64,000 bases of DNA from Marthasterias glacialis (GCA_911728455.2 OU452236.1:8550171-8614170), one strand, 5' to 3'; shown: positions 10,300 through 23,522, counted from the stretch's first letter. Numbers and translations are program-made. Notes: generated by a model from the sequence alone, not told the origin.

Positions 10300-12235
10300 T
10301 ATAAAGTAATTACTTTTATTAGAAGTCAAGTCAACTCACAAGTGATTTTTTTTATTGAGGTCAAATAAAGTCATCCAAATACATGAACAGGAAGGTCAAG
10401 GTAAGTATGTATTGGTGAGATTTATGTCAAGCCATAAACCCAAGTCATCAACTCAACATATTTATTTCTTTAAAGAAGAGATGTACTTGAACTGACTACA
10501 AATTTGAAATGTTTCATGAAATATTCTGAAGATCAATGTAAGAATCTAAAAAATAAAGTTTGAACAGCGTAGTTTTCTAAGTATGTCACAAACAGCATTT
10601 TACAGCTATTACATTTTTCAGAATTTGTAAAGTCAACTTTGAGCCACTGTGCACAGCGTAAACGCTAATGGCGATACGAGTTTGACTTGAGTGCTGGGAA
10701 TATAAAATTTGGCCAAATCGAAACCTCAATTAAATGGAACAAAAACATGGAAGGAGCTGCATCAAGGGATGAAAACTCAATTGTGCCATTCAGTTTGCCT
10801 TTTTTAGAAGCACACGTCAACAAGGCACACAAAGAATGGCAGTAAATGATAGAGTGGTCACCATTTTCAAATCTTACGTGGAGTAATTTCATCAGACACA
10901 TCAAACAAAGAACACCGGAGGAGTTGAAAGAAGGTTGACATCTCTGGGTATTGAACCTCATTGGGTCACGACCTTTACGAATGTGAATAGAGGGACTGGG
11001 TCATGACCTTTGCGAACAAAGAGAACAGGGTTACAAAAAATCAGAGAAACTAGGCCAACGTTCATAAAACCATTAAGTGTAAAAGCTGAGCTTACTAAGT
11101 ACATAAAATTTCTGCTTTTGAGAAAAAGGCTACCAGCCAATATCCCATGTAATCTACATTAATGTGACTGGTGCCCTGGGCCAATTTTATAAAGCTATTA
11201 CCCGGTTCATGTTGGTATAAACAAAATCTTTTCCTTGCCTCTGCGTGGTATAGACCAATATGCGTCTGATGTCATGAGTCCCATAGAGATGTGTACAACA
11301 GCGCCCTCACTGAGGTCAAAACGGCCATAAGTTTACTGTAGGAAAACAGCTGTGCATACCCTCTATTATGTTTTTCGGAATAATTCTTTTGTTTTTTAGA
11401 ATATCGTTGTCACAATGAAACCCTGACTAAATGAAGCAAAGGCAACAAAGGTTCTCATATTCTTGTAGAATGTACCGGGATTTGTTGTTTTCTTTCGAGA
11501 AAAAATATGAGATGCGTTCAGCTTGGATCGCAAAACTTTGGCCGTACAAGAACTAAGTATCAGGTCTGCACAATGTATGGTATTAATATCAATCAATTAA
11601 TTAATTTGCAATTTCACAAAATTTATGACATTTATCGTATTTCTAAAATTTAATTAAACTCTATAAATCAATTCAACATGTATATCCAGATTTGTTACCG
11701 GAATTTACCATAATCCGACAATAACAGGAACAATTTCCGCTCAAATGGATCAAAGAATTTCTCCAACATTAAATATGACCAGAGTGTGGCATAACTTGTT
11801 ATCAGAATTCCCTTCCCCGGGATAAACAATTAAATCCTTTCTCAGCTGCTCTCTGGAGTTTAACCAACCCGTAGCAAATCAATCACAGCTTTCAGCTGTC
11901 AAAGTTAATTTTCCGATCGGCATAAAAATCCACTTGATTGGTTAGCAGGGTCCTTTTCTTAACCTCTAGGCCCCCAACACCTTGTTGCATATGACCTTCA
12001 ATAAACCCTAAATAGTCGCCAAGAGCTAGAGAAGGAATGTTAATACACTTGCCATTCAAGGAAACACAACGGCAAAATAAGTCACCTTGAATATGTATTT
12101 GTGATAACTAACTGATCGAGGAAAGTCAATTGTGTGGTTGTACAATCGGCCAAAGAAAAAATTGGAAATGAGGGAATGAAATGCAACTGTGTGATATTAT
12201 GATGCAGCTTCTATAAAATATTTTCAAAAGTAGTA
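10300..12235. other. intron sequence, nothing recognised
   Basis: This is A/T-rich intron of NOS1AP without long ORFs, RNA genes or clear repeats. There is a small direct echo of tgacctttacgaa/tgacctttgcgaa near 10970-11015. Confidence 0.5.
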
Positions 12236-12240
12236 TTTAA

Positions 12241-12595
12241 AGCCCCAGCTCAACATTGGTAAGAGGAAAAACATAAATGTTCACCGATTTACAATACCTT
12301 ACATGGTATAAAGATAATGATGGTAGAAAACTTTCCTTGAAATATTTCTGCCTGAAGTGTTATCATTTTTAAATAATAAATGAAATAAGATTCAAAATTA
12401 GTTTTCGTCGCACTGAGACAAAAACTCTAGCTATAGGAATGCGTACAAAAATGCTGAATGCATTTTTACCGTTTTCTCGCAAATGAAACAACGAAATGAG
12501 CTGAAATTTTCACAGGTTGGTTTTATTACAAATATCTTGATTTGTGCAAAGCATGGAAGCATTTAAAGTCAGTTTACCAATGCTGAGCTGGGGCT
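12241..12595. mobile_element. TTAA-flanked MITE, family P, full copy
   Basis: This 355-bp element has 22-bp terminal inverted repeats (agccccagctcaacattggt and complement, 21/22 match). It is bounded by TTAA on both sides (12237-12240 and 12596-12599). TTAA duplication is typical of piggyBac-type transposition, so the transposase type is an inference. Copies are at 19331-19574 and 50699-51103. Confidence 0.9.
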
Positions 12596-12883
12596 TTAAC
12601 ACCAAAGTGGTGAGGGTATTAACAACATGTGGGTGAGTTCTTGTATTTCTAAAAATAAATGTAAGGATTTTGTTATCTATTTTGGGGTGTCAATATTTAA
12701 GTGGAAAGTGAACCTTTTACTTCCTACTTTTGTTTTAAGATTTAAATGATTCATTTTTAAAATGCTTTTTCTTCCATCATTATTGAAGCATGCGGACAGC
12801 ATTGGTAATTGTCAAACACCAGTATCCGCACTTATGAACCAACATATACATGAAATAACAAACCTGTGAAAGTTTAAGCTCAA

Positions 12884-13060
12884 TAGACCATTATCATGCT
12901 GGCACCATCTTGGTCATGTTCCTTGTGTCCAACAACAGTAATGAATGCTAATATTAACTGCATGAAAAGGAACCAGACTATTTCTCCTTTCTGCCTCGGT
13001 TTGGTTACAGCAATTTGAATGGGAGAAAATCAAGATGGCCACATCATGATAAATGTCTAT
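12884..13060. mobile_element. foldback element, TAGACC-ended
   Basis: The ends tagaccattatcatgctgg and the complement of ccacatcatgataaatgtct pair, and inside them ccatcttg pairs with caagatgg. TAGACC ends also occur at 15861, 34320 and 52342. Confidence 0.75.
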
Positions 13061-13231
13061 CGGTCGTCAGAGTCATGAATAAATAGCGAAATACCGCTTT
13101 GTACATTTTCTCTGTTTTCAAACAAACCTGTGAAGCTTCAAACTCGATCAGTCATCAATGTCATGAATAAACAGTGAAATAGCCCTTTGTATGTTTTCAC
13201 TGTTATTAAACATCGAGATTTATAAAGACAC

Positions 13232-13345
13232 GCAATCAGGTAGGGACTGAGAACCCAATCCACGTACAAGGCTCCGGTCTGAGGTAGGATTCGAACCGGG
13301 GTCCACACAGGTGAGAGGCAGGGAAAGAGGTCCCTAAACCAACCT
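13232..13345 (-). mobile_element. SINE family B, 5' part
   Basis: The minus strand carries the B box and the body motif gggttctcagtccctacctg. The 3' half is missing. Confidence 0.75.
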
Positions 13346-13844
13346 GATGCCTACAAAGTGATACTCAGAGAAATTTCAAATAACCAGGCTGTTCGTCCAC
13401 ATTTACATCAACACCATTCTCCCAAGCTCTTCATCCAGTGATAAGCTGCCCTGGTTCTACTGGTGATTCCAACCGCGATCCCAAAATGAAATTTACTAAT
13501 AAAAATGCCACGTCACGTTACACGCGCCGCTATAGCTGAGGTGTGTGAAATTAAAACACATTCACAGACTGGGCTTTCCGTAGGCGCTTGCCCCAGCAAC
13601 TCTGGAACTCCTCATCACAGAGTGATAGACATATCCAGTCCGAGACCCATTTTTTTTTTTTTTTCGCGGAATCCCGCGCTTACGGCACAACAATCTACTA
13701 AAAGGAGTTGCCGGAGATTTAGACGGGCGCTGGCGTGTAAAGTAATTATTCTGAGCAATGCACAAAATGCCAGCGCACTCCTAGCAACTCCAGATTTGCT
13801 GGTAAAAAAAATACTGAGGGCAATTGCAATTGACAGGAAACACA

Positions 13845-14000
13845 ATAAAGGGACCACTTTTCTACCGTCACTTTAACAGTTTTTCCCAATAGTTTTATCC
13901 TTTTTTTTTAAGTACCTGAAACCACCCAGAAGTGTTTCAACATGTGAATGGACATGCAGGAGATTGCAGGCTTATTCTGAAAATAATTTCAGTTGATTAG
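13845..14000 (+). repeat. dispersed repeat, related to 46565-46715
   Basis: Shared order: cagtttttcccaatag, gtacctgaaaccaccca, catgtgaatggacatgcagg and ctgaaaataattt. Confidence 0.65.
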
Positions 14001-14532
14001 AAGGATCAATTTTTTAATTTCTCTTACATTTCATTTAGCTTTTTCCGTCTATTTTTGAGATTCTCTTTATAGCACTGGGATTTTTTGTTTCTCTATTGAG
14101 GAAATGTGAAATTCATGCAGTGTGAATTGCAAATCCTTGGCCGTGAGCAGCCAAGGATTGTTCCTAAATCCGGAACCAAGGCTGGAAACTCGGTTCACTC
14201 GGACTTACCTCTCTTGAACCGAAATACAAGGAATGAACCCTCTGGGTTTCTGGTACTCCTCTTCTTGGAACAAAATGACAAAGGTTTAGAATTAGAAATT
14301 ACACAATAACCCCCACACAATCAGCAAAAATCTGCAAAATATTCAGAAACACCTGTCCTCTTAGTGTGGGTGAAACGGAATGTTGCAAGGTGAGTGCATC
14401 CTCTGTGCACACTCAGAAACAAACAAACTATCGGGCTTGGAATTTCACACAAAAATACAAAACTCACGTCTCCCGTTTGCTGGCTCGGAAATCTTTTGTG
14501 TGGGTACACAAAATCCGGCGCCAACTGGTTAA

Positions 14533-14920
14533 AGTGTCTGTATACGTTTGTTAATGACTCTGAAAATTGATGGCAATAATAACTCACTTGGTAAGAAGTA
14601 CGGCAGCTTTGGATAGTATAATGCATTTTGAGAAACGTTTCACTTCGAAGTACTGCAGTTATGGAACAATACATCACTTTTTATCCCCCAACAATTTGAA
14701 TCTGAGAAGCGTTATGGCCGTAACGCTTCTCAGAATGTGTATTCCAATGACGAATACTTCTTATGCGCGAACACAACCGCTCCAGATTTTTGGTGATATC
14801 TTAAAAACGCTGCCACCTTTTGAACTAAAATTTACACAGGTTAGTTTAATGGCATATATCTACAACTATATAGCATTACGGCAAATGTACGGTTCTAAAA
14901 ACCAAAGGTATACTTTGCCT
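14533..14920. mobile_element. TTAA-flanked element, family Q
   Basis: Bounded by TTAA at 14529-14532 and 14921-14924. The right end aaaggtatactttgcct pairs with a degenerate left end. The body matches 51108-51509: cttggtaagaag, aatttgaatctgagaa, acaggttagttt and atatctacaactatatag. The centre has a 14-bp perfect inverted repeat (tctgagaagcgtta, 14700-14733). Confidence 0.78.
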
Positions 14921-15741
14921 TTAAACATCCGGGTATGAGGCATATCCTACACTAATATGGAAAGTTCACCATTAAAAAATATCAGTGAAACCTTCATATT
15001 CTTTTTCTTTTATTTCAAGAAATACTTTAACCTGTTATAAATTCCAGACAAACACTGTAGACAATAAATTCAGTGACATTTTGCCGCACTGCGAATAAAT
15101 TCAGATTTTATTCAGTCTTCTTAAAGCCAGTTCGCCTTCTCCCGCAGACAGGACTCTCCGTAGGGAAGTTTATCCGAATGTCGCCACTTCAGACCGGAAT
15201 AAAATATTTCAGGGGGGATATCCGTTCCTCGATCATCAACTTTTGTTTTCAAGAAAGAACATAAACAAAAAAGTGAATCATTTATTTATTTTGAGATCGG
15301 TGGTTATCAGAGTGAAGTTTTTTTTTGTTTTGTTTTTTGGTTTTTTTTTTTCCAGATAGAAATTCCCGACGCTTCTCACGTCTCCAATCGAGGCAGAATC
15401 CATTCCTGTGTGAGTCATCCCTCCTAAGGGATCGAAGCTTCTTATCCAAACAAAATCTCTCTTCACTCATCGACCTGTTGCAAATCCACCCACCTCTTGA
15501 GAGAAAGAGAGAAGGCGGGGAGAAAAAAAAAAGGGAGAATGGTTCTTGGAGGAATGGAGATGAATTTAGTTATACGATATACGGCTACATTAAGGCAATT
15601 TAACCAAAATGTGGATCAAATTCTGCTAATGAGCTTTCTGAATTTCATTGCACATGCTGGGAGTGTCGTGTTGCACGGTGGGTATGGATCGGACCTTGTA
15701 GCACTAGGCTGCAACAAGCTCTGCATTTTGATGCAGGTCCT

Positions 15742-15858
15742 GAAGCCGTGTCCGAATTAGGGGCTGCGTCTGCAGCTGTTACTGAGGGCTTCCTATGTTT
15801 CAACGCATGTTGACCTAGCGAATAAGCCACAGCCGCAGCCAGTAATTCGGACATGACC
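15742..15858. mobile_element. foldback element, CCGTGTCCGAA family
   Basis: The ends ccgtgtccgaattaggggct and agtaattcggacatg enclose gctgcg/cgcagc arms. It abuts the next element at 15861. Confidence 0.7.
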
Positions 15859-15860
15859 CT

Positions 15861-16325
15861 ATAGACCGATTGCGCTCTCCAAGTCATGTGACCTGCAGTG
15901 GGTATTAAACATAAACAAACACGACATCCTCCATAGGAAAGTGCGGTACGGTACATGACACTTGTTACATTTGTTTATTTGATCGAGGCTTTTCTTTCTC
16001 GAAATCTGTGAAAAAGTTTTCAGAGTTTGTACCAGAGACCTAGCTAGTTCCAGAGACCTAGAATTCCAGCTAGTCTTGGAAATTCTACAAGGAACGTATC
16101 TGTTCATGATGCGGTAGTACTAGTTGCACCGCGGTTGCTTGGGCCAGACGACTGCGATCACACACACTTCTCAACACAAGAATTTTACAATTATAAAGCT
16201 GACAATCACCCAAAGAAAAGGCTTCAAAAACTGTGTGATTCCTTTGTCTATTTGAAATTCCGCAAAGTTATCAAAATGCTCACTTTTCCGAACGTTTTTT
16301 TTACTTGGTCGTGCAATCGGTCTAT
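15861..16325. mobile_element. TATAGACC-ended element
   Basis: The ends tatagaccgattgc and gcaatcggtctata are a perfect 14-bp inverted repeat 465 bp apart. No transposase frame is visible inside. TA flanks suggest Tc1/mariner-like target use (inference). Confidence 0.7.
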
Positions 16326-16377
16326 AAAGGCACTATTTCATAGAGCTGCTTGTTAACTTCAGTAGAAGTTGTGTAAA

Positions 16378-16620
16378 GGAGACTGACATCCTACCCAGGA
16401 AATTCCTGGGGAATCTAACTGCCACCCCATGTTCATTTCACACTTGATGCAATTTTCCTGGGTAAAATGAACACTACCCAGGGTTATCTGACTTAACCCT
16501 ACTCCCAAGCAGGTTGGGGTAACTATTACCCAGGAAAGGGCCACCCCCCCCCCCTAGTTTGCAAGGTTTAGAAGTGTGGATTTGCCAGGATTTTCCAGGG
16601 AATTTTGTCTGGTATGAAAG
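16378..16620. repeat. repeat with CCTGGG motifs, mobile-element-like
   Basis: Shares aattcctggggaat, gttcatttcacact and tttcctgggtaaaatgaac with 52095-52265, and resembles 20600-20800. The ends are not cleanly defined. Confidence 0.5.
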
Positions 16621-17044
16621 GGGGCTTTAGCAATGTGACAGACTTTCATTGACCTTCCTTTGTACAGACTGTATGCATAGCTGACCAGACTGACATGTAT
16701 ACCCCTAATCTCACAGGTTCAAAACAAACAAGAGGATGGTCAGTCACAACTCTCTGTGTTTGTTTATTTTATGAGGGAACTCTCATTACTCATGGCTTAT
16801 TGCCTTGTGATTAAGCTATTTGGAATGTCCTCATATACCCAGATCTGTCAGAGGCTTATGTACCAGTATGTGTCAATTACTACAACCCTGACTGTCCCAA
16901 GTCCTTCAAAATTATCTGGAGAAAGTGGATTTTAGAAGACCGAGGCCTGCATTTGGTGCTTGATATGTGGCAGGGCGTACCCCCCTTCTTATTGTGTCTT
17001 CATTGTGTTCTGGAAATCTTTTGAGGACTTTATTTTTAAAGGGG

Positions 17045-17310
17045 GGGGGGGGTGGTGCTTCTGTACACCGGGGTAAACCCCTACTCTTCCACGATAAGTG
17101 TTCTGGGTTCTCTTTCATGCATTACCCATCCTAGTATACAGGACCTACGGCTTAACGTCCCATCCGAAGGACAAATCAACTATGGTAAAGTGTCTTGCTC
17201 AATAACACAAGTGTCCGACTGGCCAGGCTGGGATTCGAACCCACATTCTGTAAACTAAAGAAGTTAAGTTTGGCGGACTAGACCACTCGGCCACGAGACT
17301 CCACAATTGA
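17045..17310 (-). mobile_element. tRNA-Leu/Ser-like SINE, family C
   Basis: On the minus strand it starts tctcgtggccgagtggtcta (A box) and has a B box (gggttcgaatcccag). The body has cttcggatgggacgttaagc, in the same order as 31234. The tail is truncated at a G run. Confidence 0.8.
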
Positions 17311-17430
17311 ATTTACCTTTCCAAAAACCAATGCAGTAATATACCTTTAAATTGAGCCTATACACACACATTGTTATAGGCCCTACATACTTGACTTACT
17401 CTGAAAAGTCCTACAACAGATCTTAAAAAG

Positions 17431-17975
17431 TTAAACAAACACAAGTTGACAAGTTATACAAGTACATGATTTTCATTTTCACTTTTTCTATTAACTAAAC
17501 TCTACAAATGTTATCTGAATAGAGAAGAAAAACACATCAAATCCAATTTCACAAAAGAGCTGCAATGATTTCAGATTTGATTGCTGAACACAGTGGAACT
17601 TTAGACGTTAAACAAACACGCGCTGAAAAGTTACACAACAAGAACGTGACTTTCATGTACATTTTTCTTTTAAAATCGTACTCTACAAAATGTTGTCTGG
17701 CTACGGCAGGAAAATACACGTCAAATCCAATTTCACAAACGAGCTTCACTGATTCCAGATTTGACTGCTGAACACAGTCAAACTTAAGACGTTAAACAAA
17801 CACAAGTTGAAAAGTTACACAAATATACATGATTTTCATTTACACTTTTTTCATTACATCCGGCTGAACTCTACAAACATTATCCAGATAAAGAAGGGAA
17901 TTAAAACCATATCAAATCCAATCTCACAAAAGATCTGAATCGATTGTGGGTTTGAGTGCTGAACCTATTTTCCAC
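17431..17975 (+). repeat. tandem repeat, 3 units of 177-184 bp
   Basis: Units begin ttaaacaaacac at 17431, 17608 and 17792. Each includes catgattttcat or a variant, ctctacaaa, tcaaatccaat.tcacaaa and tgctgaac. Confidence 0.85.
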
Positions 17976-18481
17976 ATTATGTTTGGTTCACGACCCAAAA
18001 TTATTCAACGCAGATTTATGCTGTTCATTTCACAGCTCCCTTAAAGGTGCTACGAAGTGGTGTTTTTCCACATTACATTTTGGGGGCTTAATATATGGTT
18101 TGATAATATCAAAACATTTTACTTGCTACTTTTATGAGTTTTTATGAGTTAATACCTTTTAATTTATCTCTCCAAATCTGTATTATCCATTTCTATATCG
18201 CCTGGTGGCACGCTTTTGTTACGTACACCTACATGCACATGCACTGAATGACAATGCACAGTGTATATTCATGACCATTTGAACTGTGGTACATGATGTT
18301 GCACTGCAGCCATCCAAACTCGTCGGTATTTGGATCGAATTGGAATCTGTGCCGACTGAAATAACATCTTTAGTCATGTTGCAACCAGTAACACTACATC
18401 TTGATGGGATTTTCCATAAAACAAAAGCCAAGTATCGAACGATTTGTCCAGAGCAACAAAAGTCCAAAAAGTTAGTAAGAT

Positions 18482-18665
18482 AAGCAGCGGCATAGCCAGG
18501 ATTTTTTCACTGGCTGGGGGGCATTGCTTTTCAGTGGGGGGGGGGGCATGTTTTTTTAATGAATAACATGTATCTAAAGAAAATTTAAAGGGGACACCAG
18601 GGGGGCACTGAAAATTTGTGGGGGCATGTTGCCCCCAGGCCCTCCCTTAGCTACGCCACTGTAGA
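18482..18665 (+). repeat. G-run repeat with 'tagccaggattttttcactgg' head
   Basis: Begins gcggcatagccaggattttt, contains long G runs and ends tagctacgccactg. Similar units are near 30050-30260, 32640-32815 and 62085-62195. Function is unknown. Confidence 0.65.
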
Positions 18666-18699
18666 TAAGGTTGCATCCTTTACAATGAACGGGGCATGT

Positions 18700-18880
18700 T
18701 CCTATTTCTACGTCATGAATTGTCCCTTTTTAGTGGCGCGAGATTCACCCCTATTTTTGTGTGTTTTTAGCGATATAAACCTCCTACAAACTTTGAACAA
18801 ACTTGCATTTATAGGTTAATCAGTGCATATTTACTATTTAAACTGGAAACAAATTCAACTTCACCGGACCTTTAATGGCA
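18700..18880 (+). repeat. dispersed repeat, related to 45770-45925
   Basis: Both copies share gcgatata, acctcctacaaa/acctcctataaa, cttgcatttatagg and gcatatttac/gcatatttca. Confidence 0.65.
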
Positions 18881-19330
18881 TGGGGAACATACCATCACGT
18901 AGACACACGCTGGAATTTCCGACTTTTAAATCCACAAGAATAACACAACTTTACACGGTTCCATGCATAGCTAATGCACCGTAAAGTATTTATGTTTTCG
19001 TGTTTATTCTCTGTGCGACCTCTGCATAATAGCGCACACAATGCCAGTCAACGAGGGCAGTATTTTATCGATAGTTACCTCAAAGTCAACACTACATTTA
19101 TAGATAAAAGAAAACCAATGCCTCTTCAATTGTACATCGTGTACGTACAGTGGATAGCTGTGACACACAATGGATAGGGTTTGTATTGTGTGTGTGATTA
19201 CATGCACAATGTCCATTGTATATAATTGGATAGAGAAATACGTACAGGCTCAATGGAAGTACATGTAGACATGCGATGATAATGAAAACAAATCATAATT
19301 ACATGTAGGCCTATTTCATAACACACTTAA

Positions 19331-19574
19331 AGCCCCAGCTCAACATTGGTAAAGGGTCTGTAAGTGCTTCCAATCTTTGCACAAATCAAGACATATGTAA
19401 TAAAACCAACCTGTGAAAAATTTCATTGTAGTTTCATTTGCGGGAAAACGGTAAAAATGCATTCAGCATTTCTGTATGCATTCTTAGGCAGAGTTTTCAT
19501 CTCACATGAGACAGTAATCAATTTTGGATCTAGTTTCATTTTTGTTTTTCTTTCTTACCATAGTGAGGGGCTTG
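19331..19574. mobile_element. TTAA-flanked MITE, family P, internally deleted
   Basis: The left TTAA (19327-19330) and left terminus agccccagctcaacattggt are intact. The interior is shortened to about 244 bp and the right end (ccatagtgaggggctt) is diverged. Confidence 0.75.
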
Positions 19575-20339
19575 AATAATGCATATGTCAATGTATTTGG
19601 CAGGGATGCCAGTTAGACACCCTCATTCTACATGAAAAAGCCTGAACTCAGTCTATAATTTTACAAGAAAAAGCCTGAATATAGGCTATTGCCTGAAAAC
19701 TGGCATCCTTGATTTGGCAATCAAAAAAAGGACCATACATCAGCGACGAAACTATGGTAAAATTATAGGCGGGCACACGGGGTGCACCATTTTTTCTGGC
19801 GTTTATCTTTAATCAGTCTCGCAGTTAACGTTTCTGATTTATTGGAAATCACATCGTCGATTGCTCTCCAAAAATTTGTTGTCCATTATCCATCCCCCCC
19901 CCCATTTAAAAAAACGGAATGGAAACAAAATTAGAGTCTAGCACAGCCACTGATGACAGCGCTCCCTTTAAAATAATTTCTAATCTCTTAATAATCCAAG
20001 CTTTACCAAGGATTCCCTACTGACTCTAATTTAATTATAAATAGAACAGCCCCTAGATAGGTAACTTGTGCGCTGAGAGACTGGTCACAATTGTGGCTTT
20101 GCAATCACAACCAGTGTGTGCACTGTTTAACCACAACTATTTATTACATTTTGTATCAACAGTGTTGATTATATTCTTGGGGAGGGGGGGGGGGGGTTGG
20201 CAGACATCCTATAGTTGTAATTATAATTAACAGAGGGACCTTGTGGAGTGTGTAGAGGTATACAATGACGAGTGATCGAAAGACTGAGTAGGAAAGACGC
20301 GTTTGTTTTGTCAACAGAGAATAGACTGGTGCCTTTGTA

Positions 20340-20580
20340 CAAGGTGTACACTTATTACTTCAATGAGGCAAGTACTAAGACTTAGCCTCGTTCAAACTGG
20401 TATAAAATCTAATAACCCATTCCGAACGATGTTTCCTTAAAATAAAGATTTACTCCATGAAAATTAATTTGATAAACTGATGACAAATAAACTTCTACGT
20501 AATTCACTGCTTGTCTGTAAAACGACGGGGGTAAAAAAACATAACAAAACCCTACTTCCAACCGCAAGAATTATTTCGCG
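20340..20580. other. no feature recognised
   Basis: Intron sequence with no ORF, repeat or RNA gene that I can support. Confidence 0.4.
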
Positions 20581-21542
20581 CGAATTTCCTGACCTCAGCT
20601 GACCTCTACTGGGGTACGCTAGACCCACTTTTGTTTCCCAAGGACATATAAAAAAAACCCAGGGTTTTACCGTTTACCCCTACTGTTCCACGGGGTTTGC
20701 TCATTTGCCGGGGCAGACCGGGGGAAAAGCGATTCAAGCGTGAAACAAACCCGTTATTCCCCGTGGATGACCCGGGGAATAGCACAGTGTAAAAAGGACT
20801 TTAGATGGATGGGGGGGGGGTGGGGAATCATTGAGGAAGAAAAGAATGGTTAAAGAGGGGCTCCGAGGTAGGATTCAATTTTGTGATGTACTCATTTTTT
20901 CAAATAGACAGAGTCTTCGTGAGAAGTGGAAAGAAAATTACATGTTTCTAACTTCACTTTAAAACGGTGCAAAATGCAAACACCTGGCTGGAATGAGTAA
21001 TTATCTTGCACACACATAGGCCTAAGGGGCTATGGTACTTCCATGGTACTTCTATGCACAGACATTTGTGCTCATGGTGTCCTGAACATGTGTAAAGTGC
21101 ACGATTCTGTGAGCTGTAAAGCGCCATGAATTTCAGTTGAGGTTTTTCAACTGCACCTGAAGCCGTTGTGGCTCATTAACTTGAATACAAGATTAACTCT
21201 AAAGCACTGTGATAAACCAGCAGTCAGCCCTGCTGATCTAGAATGGTGCAGAGAGACATGTCCTCTTTATATTGCCCCCCACACCTGCTAATATGATGGT
21301 ACACTTGATAGGCGGACACCCAGCACAGCCACCCCTTCATCCCTCCCCTGACCCCAGATATGTTGGTACACTTAATAGGTGGGCACCCACCACAGCCTCG
21401 CCATCACCCCTCCCCCTAACCCAGAAGAATGACCCTCTGGAAACTGCCGCTATAGTAAGCTTTTGATTTGAACACGTTACCCACAGCCAATTTCATGAAG
21501 CCTGTCAGCAGATATTTTCGAACTGGCCCCTCGTCACCAGGC

Positions 21543-21740
21543 GTGCTCCGTGGTCTAGTGGTTAAGACATCTGCTCTAGTCATGCGGGAGTCGTGGGTTC
21601 GAATCCCACCCGAGTTGCCTGTGGATTTTTTTCCACAGGACTCAAAAGCACTGAGTATACAGTGCTTATCACACATTGGTGTAAGGCAAATTGAAATCTA
21701 TATTCATTCCCCCGATGCAAATATTATCATCTATTTAAGA
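21543..21740 (+). mobile_element. tRNA-derived SINE, family A, near-complete monomer
   Basis: The A box (tggtctagtggttaagac) and B box (ggttcgaatcc) are about 40 bp apart. They are followed by gcctgtggatttttt, gcactgagtatacagtgct and cacattggtgtaag, then the cccgatgcaaatattatcat tail. This is the source type of the 179-bp array, minus its head. Confidence 0.85.
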
Positions 21741-21999
21741 TATTTTCTACTTGCACAGTTTCTATTTCATAGACACTGCTCAAGCAAATGGCAAATTACA
21801 CACACGCTGTCATTTCTTCAGTATCATTTATAATAAACACTTTTGCTTACACACATTTCCTTGCTTTAGTAAGAACAACAATTTGTTTATCAGTAAACAG
21901 CTTTGCGGAATTGGGCTGCGATAATTGCAACCCATCATGGTGTAACCATTCTACAACTTTAACCATAGATTCAGACATAACCATGTAAAAACTACAAAA

Positions 22000-23400
22000 G
22001 TACTCGGCCTTCATGTATATCTATATACACTTGAGTCAAGATTGTATTTTACAGCTAGCTCATGAGTTGGGGGATACTGTCTGCCTGGTAAATCAATTCC
22101 GCCATCAATTTATCTTCCAATAATCAATTAAGATGGGATTACGGCTGTTTGAGTAGCTGTTTTCCACGACCAATTATGACCACAAATTGAATCTGCCGCA
22201 CACCCAATGCATACAAAATCACCGCAGCGTTTGTCAGAAAAGCCCCGCAGCGGTACACGTCGTGCCAACACCCGTCTCGATCGTGTGCAGCTGCAGTCAA
22301 GGAGGTGTCGCGCTCTTTGCACCGCAGTGAGCAAATCGTTTGGGATGATTTTACACAAGTGCCCTGCACATTTCTTTCCTCAACTCCTTCTCCCACGGTC
22401 TCCTTCTTCTTCGGCCCTCTACTGTGGTTCATTGTGACTTTCATCCGGGTGTAAATGTAACACATTCAAGATTTTCTGTCAATCATATCTAACCCCCCGG
22501 GGAACAGCACATCATTTTATTTGTCTTGGACACAGGAATTGATTGAAGCCACTTCCTCGGGCCCTGTTCCTCGCGCTGAAGCGAGAGACGTAGGTTTGTT
22601 ATTGCAAACTGATGGGTGTATGGGGTTATTCCGCTTATCGCTGCCGATAAAACAGGTTCCTAGGCAAGTGAATTTTATCAGACCCATTAGTCTCACCCTG
22701 TCAAATTTTTTCAAAACCGTCGAGAAAATTCAAAACCACTGCTTCAAAAAATTTAAAGGTTTTGTTCATCATTGGTTATTGGGAGAGTGTACTAGGCCTG
22801 AAAGTTCATCTTTGAAATGGCAAGGTCATTTTCATCTTGCAAAGATCACTTCTAAATTGGATAATCTGAAAATCTATGGTAACATTCTGACGGGGGCACC
22901 AAGGCCAAAATCCACAGAAGTCGTGGCTCTGTGAGACTCCAGGCCTCGTGTACATCCCCTAGTTTCCAGGTTTTTGAGGAAAACTTGAAGTAAAGGATTA
23001 TAATAATACATAACTCATATAAAACTTTATCTACGGTTCAGGCCTTGATCTTAACCAAAACCACCGAGGCCATTGGCCTCGTGCCCTGTCGAGTTGGCCG
23101 CTGCCCTTCAGAAAAATTGCACTGTCATTACCAAATTGGCCAGCATGCCCTTGCAGTCTTTGTACAATTTCTCTGATTTGGCCAGCAAAGGCCTGCCCCT
23201 GTTTTTCTTAAGATCGAGGCCTGCAGTTGTCTCTTTATTTTTAAGGAGCTGCAGGTATACAAAGCTAGTTTGAGCTACATTATGAGACCAAATCATATAG
23301 GGCCTTGTGAAGGTACATGTACTTGTACATTAAAGGCACTGCGGCGCAATCTGCAGCCATGTTTAAGTTTTAAGCAATAAACCACAAGGAAAACTGACTG
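22000..23400. other. intron stretch, nothing recognised
   Basis: Open frames of up to 137 codons exist on both strands but have no start context, splice sites or recognisable motifs. No repeat family was matched except short C/G runs. Confidence 0.4.
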
Positions 23401-23522
23401 GGGTTAAATGATGAGGTGTGATCCCTGGCTACACGGCAGTATTCGGTTGTATGGCTTCTGACTGGCACCCCCCCCCCCCCCCCCCGAACAAAGCTATTGA
23501 CAAAATAGGGAGACCACCAACA

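Noticed and set aside
14700..14733. Rho-independent terminator-like hairpin (14-bp perfect stem)
   Set aside because: It is the centre of a TTAA-flanked element in a eukaryotic intron, with no adjoining gene and no T-run.
22139..22934. Frames of 108 and 137 residues on opposite strands
   Set aside because: No motif, splice signal or start context. Consistent with chance in 64 kb.
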